Source: Syntrophaceae bacterium (GTDB taxonomy: Bacteria > Desulfobacterota > Syntrophia > Syntrophales > UBA2210). From it: a DNA stretch of 9,000 bases. The stretch is taken from assembly GCA_030619435.1 (NCBI GenBank), contig JAUXBI010000054.1, positions 1 to 9,000 of the forward strand, read 5' to 3'. This document shows positions 1-6,561 of this stretch, one piece after another; position 1 is the first letter of the stretch, and each line of letters begins with the position of its first letter. The notes below the pieces were generated by a model that worked only from the letters and a program-made list of their open reading frames with translations, was not told where the DNA came from and did not search any database. Both the position numbers and the translations under genes were made by a program.

Positions 1-1
1 C

Positions 2-43
2 GCCGTCAAGGGACATGAAGATAAAAAGAATGATGACGGATAA
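2..43 (+). CDS. possible C-terminal tail of an upstream gene (partial)
   Basis: Frame 2 is open from the window edge and ends at a TAA at 41-43, two bases before the kinase start codon. It encodes a short hydrophilic tail (AVKGHEDKKNDDG). The tight spacing would suit an upstream gene in the same operon. The evidence is thin: frame 3 is also open from the edge, to a TGA at 64-66, and would overlap the kinase start. Fourteen codons cannot identify a product, so the call rests only on spacing and a plausible tail composition. Confidence 0.25.
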   Translation, partial: AVKGHEDKKNDDG

Positions 44-45
44 CC

Positions 46-2664
46 ATGAACAAAACAGGCACTGATAACGGCCACAGGTCTTTCCCGGCCAACATAAGGA
101 TTCCCGTCTGGCTGACTATAGCGGCTGTCATTACCTTTATCCTTATCCTGGCTTTCACCGTCAACCACGCGCGTGAAAGGGATATCGTAGAACAGTTCAG
201 CCGGCAACAACTGGCCATCGCCAGGGGAACTGCCGCCGGGATAGAAGATCTTATCTCCAGCGTCGAGAAGAGCATGATAATCCTTTCCAGACTCCCATGC
301 GCATGCGTCACGGGAATCATGCCTGAAACCACCAGACAGAGCATAAAGGTAATCTACGACGATCTGGATGGAGAGGTGGAGTTTATAGCGGTAAAAAATA
401 AGGACGGTGTGGTAACAGCCGAATATCCCCCCTCCATTTTTGAAGAAATAACAGATGAAAGCTTCAAACACAGTCCTTATTTTCAGGAGATAAAGAAAAC
501 GGGGAAAACGTATATAGGCGGCTTGCAACTGGCATGGAAAGGAGAGGCGGAATACAAGGTCCAATCTGTGATCATCGCCGTTCCCAAGTATGATGGAGAA
601 AACAATTTCTCCGGAGTAGTATTGACAGGCCTTTCCCTTTCCGCAATTATTGACCGTTATACCAAAGTCAAGAGCGAAACATCAGGATGCGGCTGGATAA
701 TAGACAGCAGTGGAGCCATATTCGTACGTCCTGACAAGGCCCATGCCTGCATGGAACTGGAAACACTGGGAAACGCAAAAATTCTTGGCGGAGCACTACT
801 GAAAGATGTCCTGGCCGAGGGGAAAGAAGGCTACATAGAGTGCGTGCTTCCCATGGAGGGTGGAGGGACAAAAAAAAGCATTATAGCTTACGCTCCGGTT
901 AATGTAGGTTCTGGGCGCTGGTTTATCGCGATCACCACACCCTATAATAAAATAGTTCTATTGGCTCGAAAGGGTTTTATAAACATCATATTCTGGACCC
1001 TCGGACTTATTATCGTGGTTATAATCACAGGTGTCTTGGTAGCCTACTCCAGCGCAAAGCAACTGCGCCTTAAAGAAGAACTGAAACGACTCAGAGAAAG
1101 GGAGGAGTGGCAGGAAAAGCTACTGAGAGAATACAGAACAACTGAGGGCATTATCGCAGGCTCTCCGATTTCCACCTTTGTATTGAACAGGGAACACCGT
1201 GTTATTCTCTGGAACAGGGCCTGCTCGGAGTTGACGGGTTTTGACGCCAGGGACATGATAGGCACGGACCGACACTCTATTCCATTTTATAAGGAAAAAA
1301 GGCCCACTCTTGCCGATACAATCATCGATCACGATATCAATGTCCTGGAAGAATATTACAGCACCAAAGATGTAAAGAAATCGGCAACCGTTGAGGGAGC
1401 CTATGAGGCGATGGATTACATCACAGATCTTGGAGGAAAGAACCGCTACATATATTTTCTGGCTGCCCCGATATACGACGGAGAAGGAGAGATCATCGCG
1501 GCGATTGAGACCATTCAGGACGTGACACAGCAAAGAGAAACGGATATCAGGCTGAAGGAATATGCCAAAACGCTACAGAGTGAGTTGAATAAGAATATTA
1601 AGCTCCGCGGAGAGATAGAAGACCTGTACAATTATCTCCAGTCTATTCTGGACAGCCTGCCGGAGAAAATATTCGATCTCGACAGTGATGGAATCATAAA
1701 CTATGTGAGCCGGGATGTAAAAAAAGATGGGAAGATCATATCTCAAAAGTTCGCAGGGAAACACTTCTCGGATTTTGTTGACCCCGAAAACAGGCAGTTT
1801 GTCCTAGGCATATGGGAGAATGCGAAGAAGGGAATATTCACACCCTACGAAATGACAGCAACCGCGAAAGATGGTTCAAAGAGAAACCTGCTGATAACTC
1901 CGCGACCTGTAAGGAAAACCGGTCATTATATCCTCGTTCAGAGAGACATCACGGAATTAAAGATTCTGGAGGAAAAATTCTATGAGAGTCAGAAGCTCGC
2001 CGCCGTCGGACAGTTATCAGCCGGTATAGCTCACGAGGTCAGAAATCCGCTTTCCTCAATAAAAATGAGCCTCCAGATACTTGAAAAACGTATGAAGCCG
2101 GAGGGAAATGACTCAAAAAGATTCAAGATCGCCAAGAGGGAAGTCGAGCATCTTGAGAAACTCGTCAACGACTTACTTCTTTACGCAAAACCTTCCGAGC
2201 CCCAGAAAAGACCCTCGGATATAAAAAATATCCTTGACCATGTCCTCGCGATGACCGAGAAATCCGTGTCGGACAAGCATGTCCTGGTGGAGATGGATCT
2301 TGCGAAAGACCTTCCCCCCTTGAACGTAGACCCAGCGATGATTGAACAGGCGTTCTTGAATATCTATCTCAACGCCATTGATGCCATGGAGAAGGGTGGA
2401 AAACTCTCAATATCCGCCAAGAAAACAAACGACCGGGTGTTTATCGAGGTCAGAGACAACGGTTGCGGAATCTCCAGTGAAGACATGCCCCATATCTTCA
2501 ACCCTTTCTTCACAAAGAAGAAATACGGTACAGGGCTTGGACTCACACAGATTAAGAAGATCATAGATCTGCACCAAGGCACTATAATAATCTCGAGTAA
2601 AGAAGGAAAGGGAACCAGTGTTGCCATGACCTTTTCTATAAAAGCGCCTCAACAGAAGGGATAA
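46..2664 (+). CDS. membrane sensor histidine kinase (Cache-type periplasmic sensor, two PAS domains, HisKA, HATPase_c)
   Basis: An 872-residue two-component sensor kinase that should autophosphorylate on histidine and pass the phosphate to the regulator encoded next. A membrane segment at about 20-39 and another at 311-334 enclose a periplasmic region of about 270 residues with a dCache-like look (a GWIIDSSG stretch near 216). A charged coiled linker (about 340-370) leads to PAS 1 (about 367-495), a second helical linker (about 497-530) and PAS 2 (about 530-640). The HisKA phosphoacceptor is H663 in AHEVRNPLSS. The ATPase domain shows the N box (N772/N776), the G1 box DNGCGI from D804, the F box FNPFFTKK from F818 and the G2 box GTGLGL from G828, so it appears catalytically intact. 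The ligand is unknown. Five sensor-domain cysteines (85, 87, 215, 235, 266) leave redox or metal sensing possible. The ATG at 46 has only a weak ribosome site, but the first membrane segment follows closely, which supports it. Confidence 0.95.
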   Translation: MNKTGTDNGHRSFPANIRIPVWLTIAAVITFILILAFTVNHARERDIVEQFSRQQLAIARGTAAGIEDLISSVEKSMIILSRLPCACVTGIMPETTRQSIKVIYDDLDGEVEFIAVKNKDGVVTAEYPPSIFEEITDESFKHSPYFQEIKKTGKTYIGGLQLAWKGEAEYKVQSVIIAVPKYDGENNFSGVVLTGLSLSAIIDRYTKVKSETSGCGWIIDSSGAIFVRPDKAHACMELETLGNAKILGGALLKDVLAEGKEGYIECVLPMEGGGTKKSIIAYAPVNVGSGRWFIAITTPYNKIVLLARKGFINIIFWTLGLIIVVIITGVLVAYSSAKQLRLKEELKRLREREEWQEKLLREYRTTEGIIAGSPISTFVLNREHRVILWNRACSELTGFDARDMIGTDRHSIPFYKEKRPTLADTIIDHDINVLEEYYSTKDVKKSATVEGAYEAMDYITDLGGKNRYIYFLAAPIYDGEGEIIAAIETIQDVTQQRETDIRLKEYAKTLQSELNKNIKLRGEIEDLYNYLQSILDSLPEKIFDLDSDGIINYVSRDVKKDGKIISQKFAGKHFSDFVDPENRQFVLGIWENAKKGIFTPYEMTATAKDGSKRNLLITPRPVRKTGHYILVQRDITELKILEEKFYESQKLAAVGQLSAGIAHEVRNPLSSIKMSLQILEKRMKPEGNDSKRFKIAKREVEHLEKLVNDLLLYAKPSEPQKRPSDIKNILDHVLAMTEKSVSDKHVLVEMDLAKDLPPLNVDPAMIEQAFLNIYLNAIDAMEKGGKLSISAKKTNDRVFIEVRDNGCGISSEDMPHIFNPFFTKKKYGTGLGLTQIKKIIDLHQGTIIISSKEGKGTSVAMTFSIKAPQQKG

Positions 2665-2671
2665 ACATGAT

Positions 2672-4036
2672 ATGTCCAAGATTCTTGTAATTGACGACGA
2701 CAGTTCTATCCGCGAAAGCCTGGAACTCTACCTTGCCGAAGAGGGGTATAAAGTGAGCACCGCCTCTACCGGTACGGAAGGTTTGAACGAATTTGTACGA
2801 ATACTACCGGACGTGGTAATTCTTGACATAAGGCTTCCCGACATAGATGGCTTTACCGTCCTGGAAGATCTTCGGGAAGATGATGAAAACGTCAAAGTAA
2901 TCATGATCACCGCCCATCATGATATGGAAACAACGATCAAAGCGATGAAGGAAGGCGCCTTCGACTACATCCACAAACCCATTAATGTCGACGAACTGGA
3001 CATAGCCATAAAAAAGGCTCTGAACACCATAGGGATGGAGAAAAAGATAAATGGCCTTCTCATGGAACCTTCCCGCGATTTCAAGGTGGGAGACATCATC
3101 GGCACTGGAAACGGAATGAAAGAAGTGTTCAAGACCATCGGTGTTGTCTCCCAGAACAAGGCAACCATACTGATACAGGGCGAGAGCGGCACAGGAAAAG
3201 AGCTAATCGCCAAGGTCATCCACTATAACACATCAAGAGATGAACCCTACATAGCGGTCAACTGCTCCGCCATTGTGGAAACCCTCCTGGAATCCGAGCT
3301 GTTCGGCCATGAAAAAGGTTCCTTCACCGGCGCGACGGCGAGAAAGCAGGGGAAGTTTGAACTTGCCCGCTATGGAACGGTATTTCTGGATGAGATAAGC
3401 GAAATGTCCATAAACCTCCAGGCCAAACTTCTCAGAGTGCTTCAGGAAATGGAATTTGAAAGGGTCGGAGGGAAAGACAGTGTTAAGGTAAACGCGAGGA
3501 TTATAGCCGCGACCAACAAGAATCTCCGAACGATGGTGAAGGAAGGAAAGTTCAGAGATGACCTCTTCTACCGCCTGAACATTGTGTCCATAGACATCCC
3601 CCCGCTTAGAAAAAGACCGGAAGACATAGCACCACTCGTTAAGTACCTGCTCAACAAAATAAACATAGACCTTCACAAGCGGATTGCCGGTGTTTCCGAC
3701 AAAATGATGGACATCTTTCTCAGATACAGCTGGCCGGGAAATATCAGAGAGTTGGAAAACCTGCTGGTCAGAGCTGCTGTTGTCTCGAAGGGGCAGATCC
3801 TCGGAAGGGAAGACTTTCCGGACCTCATGGGAGACACAAACGGCAGGGAAATAAATGGTGATATCGTCAGGGACGAACCGGAAAGGTCCATGACCCTCGA
3901 CGAAATAGAAGAAAAGTATATAAAAAAGGTCATCAGAGAAAATGACAAGAACAAAGGAGAACTCTGCGATATCCTGGGAATCTCCCGCCCCACCTTTGAA
4001 AGAAAACTGGAAAAATACAAGATTACCTTCGAATAA
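2672..4036 (+). CDS. sigma-54-dependent response regulator, NtrC family
   Basis: A 454-residue transcription activator with three domains. The receiver domain (about 1-120) has the acidic pocket D8-D10, phosphoacceptor D52, T80 and K102. The AAA+ sigma-54 interaction domain (about 140-380) has Walker A GESGTGKE (170-177), Walker B VFLDE (237-241) and the sigma-54 contact loop as GSFTGA (216-221) instead of the commoner GAFTGA. The C-terminal Fis-type helix-turn-helix (about 411-453) carries GELCDILGISRPTFERKL. It begins 7 bp after the kinase stop; an AAGGGA about 10 bp before ATG 2672 serves as ribosome site. Pairing with the kinase means it is very probably its cognate regulator (ZraR/AtoC-like architecture). 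Target genes cannot be named; I saw no convincing sigma-54 -24/-12 element in the intergenic stretches here. All key residues are present, so it should be functional. Confidence 0.96.
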   Translation: MSKILVIDDDSSIRESLELYLAEEGYKVSTASTGTEGLNEFVRILPDVVILDIRLPDIDGFTVLEDLREDDENVKVIMITAHHDMETTIKAMKEGAFDYIHKPINVDELDIAIKKALNTIGMEKKINGLLMEPSRDFKVGDIIGTGNGMKEVFKTIGVVSQNKATILIQGESGTGKELIAKVIHYNTSRDEPYIAVNCSAIVETLLESELFGHEKGSFTGATARKQGKFELARYGTVFLDEISEMSINLQAKLLRVLQEMEFERVGGKDSVKVNARIIAATNKNLRTMVKEGKFRDDLFYRLNIVSIDIPPLRKRPEDIAPLVKYLLNKINIDLHKRIAGVSDKMMDIFLRYSWPGNIRELENLLVRAAVVSKGQILGREDFPDLMGDTNGREINGDIVRDEPERSMTLDEIEEKYIKKVIRENDKNKGELCDILGISRPTFERKLEKYKITFE

Positions 4037-4085
4037 AAACAAAGGGGACCATCCCGATAAAAATCAGGCCGGGCCCCAATTTAAA
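4034..4085. terminator. probable bidirectional terminator between convergent genes
   Basis: GGGG at 4044-4047 pairs with CCCC at 4074-4077, and CCCG at 4053-4056 can pair with CGGG at 4070-4073, giving an eight-pair stem interrupted by a 5-nt bulge on one arm. On the minus strand the stem is followed by CTTTGTTTTTATTC, a good U-rich tail for the atpB transcript; on the plus strand it is followed only by AATTT. It lies immediately after the regulator stop and about 60 bp past the atpB stop. Seen directly: the inverted repeat and the T-rich flank. Termination is inferred. Confidence 0.45.
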
Positions 4086-4110
4086 ATTCAATACTTCCTG
4101 TTTTCCTAAC

Positions 4111-4123
4111 CCCGATAAACGGG
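4111..4123. repeat. small hairpin downstream of atpB
   Basis: CCCG-ATAAA-CGGG forms a perfect 4-bp stem with a 5-nt loop, 16 bp beyond the atpB stop. Its left part, CCCGATAAA, is repeated exactly at 4053-4061 inside the larger hairpin. It may aid 3'-end formation or be a fragment of a dispersed intergenic repeat. A stem this short can arise by chance. Confidence 0.25.
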
Positions 4124-4138
4124 ATAATTTCTAACCTA

Positions 4139-4792
4139 CTAATGCGCCTCTTCCATCGCCAGCTGTATATATATCATTGACAGCATCACAAAGACCAGGG
4201 TCTGGATGATGGATGTAAAAATCATCAGCACAAAGACCGGGAGTGGAACAAGGAAAGGAACCAGCAACAAGATAATTGCTACTACAAGATCTTCACCCAT
4301 AATATTACCAAACAAACGCACTGAAAGAGAAAGCGGGCGTGCGAGGTGACTCACGAGTTCGATGGGTAACATGATGGGAGACAGCCACCATACAGGCCCC
4401 AGAAACTGTTTCACATACTTGAATCCATGCACCCGGATTCCCACAACATGAGTCAGGACAACCACAATGACCGCTACGGAAACGGTAGTATTGAGGCTGC
4501 TTGTCGGCGACTCAAACCCGGGGATAATACCCAGCAAATTGGCCGTCAGAATGAAAATGGTAACCGTCGCTATCAGGGGAAAGAATCTAAGACCTTCGGG
4601 CCCCATGACATCAAGTACCAAGTTCCTTATGCCCCCTAGAATCACTTCAAACACATGCTGCATTTTTCCGGGATATATACTGAGTTTCCGTGTTGCGAGA
4701 AAAGAGAACAGGGCCAGCAACAACATAATAACCCACGTATATGTCACATGAGGTGGGAACGGAAGCTTACCTAAGAATAAAAAGGGATGCAT
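4139..4792 (-). CDS. atpB: F-type ATP synthase subunit a (F0 sector)
   Basis: A 217-residue integral membrane protein forming the stator half-channels that carry protons or sodium ions to the c-ring. Five or six hydrophobic segments cover most of its length. The signature segment [19 protein letters not shown] contains the essential arginine R159 and N163 (E. coli R210 and N214); Q197 in the last helix matches E. coli Q252. The position matching E. coli E219 appears to be D168, beside E167. The N-terminus [10 protein letters not shown], the MGPEG...FFPLIAT block and the C-terminal EEAH are as in deltaproteobacterial homologues, and the length is normal for that group. The ATG at 4792 is forced: the frame has a stop at 4802-4804 and no other start between. 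A GAGGAGG lies 13 nt upstream, a rather long spacing. The first 26 bp overlap the end of atpI. No atpE follows; the next gene is convergent. Confidence 0.96.
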   Translation of the reverse strand: MHPFLFLGKLPFPPHVTYTWVIMLLLALFSFLATRKLSIYPGKMQHVFEVILGGIRNLVLDVMGPEGLRFFPLIATVTIFILTANLLGIIPGFESPTSSLNTTVSVAVIVVVLTHVVGIRVHGFKYVKQFLGPVWWLSPIMLPIELVSHLARPLSLSVRLFGNIMGEDLVVAIILLLVPFLVPLPVFVLMIFTSIIQTLVFVMLSMIYIQLAMEEAH

Positions 4793-5165
4793 TTTTCTTT
4801 CTTAACCTCCTCAATGGGTTTTTCAAATTCGCGCATACAACCGTCAATATAATATTGATCACAACCACTGAAAGACCAAGGAGAAGTCCTAAAACATCAA
4901 CCTGCATCCTGGTTATGACAAAAAAGAGTACAATTCCCATAACGATAATCCTTATATAATATTTCGCAATTATAAAGGGCTTTGCTCTGTCCGCGTGTTT
5001 AAGAAAGACAATTCCGAGATCTCTGGAGAGCCAGCGAAAATTCACTATGCTTATAAGGCCTCCCAGCAGCACTCCCATCGCAAACATGCCCGACATGAAC
5101 AGAAAACTGACGACAGAGAATACACCAAGCACCACCCAGTTTCCTATTTCAATGTTTTTTTGCAT
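4767..5165 (-). CDS. atpI: ATP synthase subunit I (AtpI-like assembly protein)
   Basis: A small membrane protein of 132 residues with about four hydrophobic segments and a basic C-terminal end ([11 protein letters not shown]). [16 protein letters not shown] early on and [15 protein letters not shown] later are typical of the ATP-synt_I family, which sits ahead of atpB in many operons. Family members are linked to c-ring assembly and, with AtpZ, to divalent cation handling; neither role is shown here. The start chosen is ATG 5165 ([10 protein letters not shown]), inside the last 17 bp of atpZ. In-frame ATGs at 5189 and 5222 would give longer products (140 and 151 residues) with a more basic N-terminus, and no strong ribosome site separates them. 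The gene ends within atpB, so all three genes are probably translationally coupled. Confidence 0.85.
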   Translation of the reverse strand: MQKNIEIGNWVVLGVFSVVSFLFMSGMFAMGVLLGGLISIVNFRWLSRDLGIVFLKHADRAKPFIIAKYYIRIIVMGIVLFFVITRMQVDVLGLLLGLSVVVINIILTVVCANLKNPLRRLRKKNASLFILR

Positions 5166-5463
5166 GATTGTTTTCTTTATGCCGATCATTGTCCATATCC
5201 TTGCCCGGATCTTCAGCATCATCTGGAAAGGTGCTTTTTATAAAAAGGTAAAAATTTCTGAAACCTGCGGCAACACCTATCAATAAAAACAAGGGGGTAA
5301 AGACATTATTTGTCCCCAGTTTTTTGTCAAGATACAACCCGATCATGAGACAGCCAAAAATCGCGATAACCATGGCAATACCAAGGCTCGAAGCATATCC
5401 CATCTGGAACATTATCTTCTTTTTGCTGGTATTTTTACTGGTCTTCTTGCCGGTTTTCCCCAT
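5149..5463 (-). CDS. atpZ: AtpZ / F0F1-ATPase gene 1-type subunit
   Basis: A 104-residue protein with a lysine-rich N-terminus (MGKTGKKTSKNTSKKK), two membrane segments (about 25-45 and 53-73) joined by GLYLDKKLGTNNVFTP, then a charged tail rich in D, H, N and K. The LDKKLGT linker and the GVAAGFRNFY motif in the second segment are characteristic of the AtpZ family, often encoded first in F0 operons and proposed to work with AtpI in ion handling or assembly. The start at ATG 5463 is preferred, with a weak AGGCG about 8 nt before it. The frame continues upstream to a TTG at 5502, which would add 13 residues of unusual composition. It overlaps atpI by 17 bp and has a long leader after a possible -10 element. 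Confidence 0.82.
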   Translation of the reverse strand: MGKTGKKTSKNTSKKKIMFQMGYASSLGIAMVIAIFGCLMIGLYLDKKLGTNNVFTPLFLLIGVAAGFRNFYLFIKSTFPDDAEDPGKDMDNDRHKENNHAKKH

Positions 5464-5520
5464 CGCCGAATCGCCTATAACACAGTGGTTTTGTGAAGTC
5501 AAACAATAATAAACCAGAGC

Positions 5521-5541
5521 AACTGTTTAACGTTTAATGTT
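5521..5541. repeat. imperfect palindrome in the atpZ leader
   Basis: The stretch has AAC and GTT ends and an AACGTT core, and on the minus strand shows TTAAAC twice in a row with a 1-nt gap. It lies between the possible atpZ promoter and the coding region, where an operator or leader structure could act. It is AT-rich and imperfect, so chance is a fair alternative. Confidence 0.2.
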
Positions 5542-5580
5542 GATAGACCTGTAAAAAGCCCCACTATGTCACTTTACGGC

Positions 5581-5586
5581 ATTATA
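5581..5586 (-). promoter_or_regulatory. possible -10 element for the atpZ-atpI-atpB operon
   Basis: A perfect TATAAT on the minus strand, about 118 bp upstream of the atpZ ATG. At 17-nt spacing the -35 position reads GATCAC, which does not resemble TTGACA, and there is no extended -10 TG. The location in the spacer between the siroheme decarboxylase gene and atpZ suits an operon promoter, but support comes from the hexamer alone. Confidence 0.28.
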
Positions 5587-5613
5587 ATAGAGAGTAACCT
5601 GCAGTGATCTGAA

Positions 5614-5630
5614 AACGAGGATTCTCGGTT
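5614..5630 (-). terminator. weak terminator-like hairpin downstream of the siroheme decarboxylase gene
   Basis: On the minus strand CGAG/CTCG arms pair around a 4-nt loop and extend by two A-T pairs past a single bulged base. The stem runs into GTTTTC, a short U-rich run. It lies about 45 bp after the decarboxylase stop and upstream of the possible atpZ -10 element. The stem is short and the T-run poor, so it may only slow polymerase. Confidence 0.25.
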
Positions 5631-5643
5631 CGACAGTTTTTGT

Positions 5644-5665
5644 AAATTCCGATTCATCGGGATTT
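5644..5665. repeat. hairpin just past the siroheme decarboxylase stop codon
   Basis: A 22-bp inverted repeat: AAAT and CCGA arms pair with TCGG and ATTT around a 4-nt loop, with one T/G position between the arms (a wobble in plus-strand RNA, an A/C mismatch in minus-strand RNA). It starts about 10 bp beyond the decarboxylase stop. There is no T-run after it on either strand, so it is not a classical terminator; an mRNA 3'-end stabiliser or a short dispersed repeat is more likely. Confidence 0.4.
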
Positions 5666-5674
5666 ATGAAGCCG

Positions 5675-6121
5675 TCACAGTTTGAATCTCGCATCGACCT
5701 TAAACCTGCGCTTGACCGGCATGTTAATAATGCCGGCAACACCTGTCTCTCTCGAGATATCCGACAGCGACTTCTGAATTTTTTCGCCAGTGGGTGCTAT
5801 AAATGTAAACCATACATTATACTCATGGTCTCTCAGGTAATTATGAGTAACCCCCCTGTACGAGTTGACAACACCCACAAACTTTTCCAGCCTGTCGGCG
5901 GGCACCTTCGCGGCGCAAAGCGTACTTGTAAACCCGAGATTCCCGGTATCGAAAACAGCTCCTATCCTGCGGACAATACCGGTGTTCTTAAGCCGCCTGA
6001 TACGTTCCAGAGCATCATCCTCATCGATGCCAACCTGTGCACCCAAAACCTTGAACGGCCTTGCATCAAGAGGCAATTCGCGCTGTATTATATTGAGAAT
6101 TTTTTTGTCCAGATGATCCAT
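5675..6121 (-). CDS. siroheme decarboxylase subunit (AhbA/AhbB family, AsnC/Lrp fold)
   Basis: A 148-residue cytoplasmic protein. The N-terminal half (1-60) is an AsnC-type winged helix (MDHLDKKILNIIQ ... ERIRRLKNTGIVRRIGAVFD) and the rest an alpha/beta ligand domain. THNYLRDHEYNVWFTFIAP (92-110, with H93, R97, H99) is the signature of the AhbA/AhbB and NirD/L/G/H proteins rather than of true Lrp regulators. These decarboxylate siroheme to didecarboxysiroheme, on the route to heme in sulfate reducers and archaea or to heme d1 in denitrifiers. AhbA and AhbB are hard to separate by eye, so no symbol is given. Known enzymes work as pairs, but no second copy lies here. ATG 6121 is preferred because homologues begin with a similar MD-LDKKIL and a GGAG lies 12 nt before it; ATG 6157 in frame would add 12 residues. 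The comEA-like gene ends 20-56 bp upstream, so the two may be co-transcribed. Confidence 0.85.
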   Translation of the reverse strand: MDHLDKKILNIIQRELPLDARPFKVLGAQVGIDEDDALERIRRLKNTGIVRRIGAVFDTGNLGFTSTLCAAKVPADRLEKFVGVVNSYRGVTHNYLRDHEYNVWFTFIAPTGEKIQKSLSDISRETGVAGIINMPVKRRFKVDARFKL

Positions 6122-6177
6122 AATAATTTTGAGCTCCACCCTTTCATAACCCGCCATCCGGTGTTATATAAGCAGAC

Positions 6178-6459
6178 TTATTTCACTGTCATTACATCCT
6201 TATTGACATCCAATGTCTTCGGCCCGATACCTTTTACCATCACGATATCTTCCACCCTGACAAAGGGACCGTTGGCTTCCCTGTACTGAACTATCCTCTC
6301 GGCATACTTTGGGCCGATTCTGTTCAGCTTGACAAGTTCTTCCACCGTAGCAGTATTGATGTTGATCTTTCCCCCCTCTTCCGCGAGGGCAACGGGAACC
6401 ATCGATATTACAAATAAAACAACAACCAGCAGGATAAATATTTTTCTTGATCTCTCCAT
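6178..6459 (-). CDS. secreted ComEA-family helix-hairpin-helix protein
   Basis: A 93-residue protein with a clear signal peptide: basic MERSRK, a hydrophobic core (7-24) and a likely cleavage after ALA at residue 26. The mature part of about 67 residues is one ComEA-type DNA-binding unit: ININTATVEELVKL, a first helix-hairpin-helix at NRIGPKYAERIVQYR (46-60), NGPFVRVEDIVMV, and a second at KGIGPKTL (76-83). ComEA proteins bind double-stranded DNA outside the cytoplasmic membrane during uptake, but short secreted versions like this are widespread in bacteria not known to be competent, so the role is uncertain. The first hairpin has N-R-IGP where P-G-IGP is usual. The start at ATG 6459 is firm: GGAGGAG stands 6 nt before it. 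No comEC, comF or pilus gene is nearby; the downstream neighbour is the siroheme decarboxylase gene. Confidence 0.88.
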   Translation of the reverse strand: MERSRKIFILLVVVLFVISMVPVALAEEGGKININTATVEELVKLNRIGPKYAERIVQYREANGPFVRVEDIVMVKGIGPKTLDVNKDVMTVK

Positions 6460-6520
6460 ACAAGCTCCTCCTTAAATTCAGTGGCGGGTTATAAAAAGAG
6501 CGAATGCACCTTTATATTCA

Positions 6521-6560
6521 CCCCCTTTCAAGCATCTCGTCAATGATCTCGATGAAGGGG
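6521..6560. repeat. inverted repeat in the crotonase-comEA spacer
   Basis: CCCCCTT at 6521-6527 pairs with AAGGGG at 6555-6560, and CATC at 6533-6536 pairs with GATG at 6551-6554, leaving a 5-6-nt bulge on the left arm and a 14-nt loop. It sits next to the terminator-like hairpin at 6562-6596, so the spacer is a compound structured block. Seen directly; function unknown. A miniature dispersed repeat is one possibility. Confidence 0.4.
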
Positions 6561-6561
6561 T

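Noticed and set aside
530..550. TGGCATGGAAAGGAG as a sigma-54 promoter
   Set aside because: It lacks the -12 TTGC half and lies deep inside the kinase coding sequence.
1120..1533. Minus-strand open frame of 137 codons within the kinase gene
   Set aside because: It lies entirely inside the PAS 1 coding region, with no ribosome site or family resemblance.
3233..4042. Minus-strand open frame of 269 codons antisense to the response regulator
   Set aside because: The plus-strand protein has complete receiver, AAA+ and Fis domains; the antisense product matches no family and looks like a codon-bias shadow.
5675..6121. Reading the AsnC-fold protein as an ordinary Lrp/AsnC transcription regulator
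   Set aside because: The THNYLRDHEYNVWFTF signature and overall pattern fit the siroheme decarboxylase family much better; a regulatory role is kept only as an alternative.
5666..6289. Long plus-strand open frame (207 codons) antisense to the siroheme decarboxylase and comEA-like genes
   Set aside because: It mirrors two well-supported minus-strand genes, has no recognisable domain and a composition expected from an antisense reading.
6178..6459. Natural transformation locus
   Set aside because: Only one short ComEA-type protein is present; comEC, comF and pilus genes are absent and such proteins are common in non-competent bacteria.
6488..6493. TATAAC on the minus strand as a comEA promoter -10
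   Set aside because: No -35-like hexamer at 16-18 nt spacing; one AT-rich hexamer match is too likely by chance.
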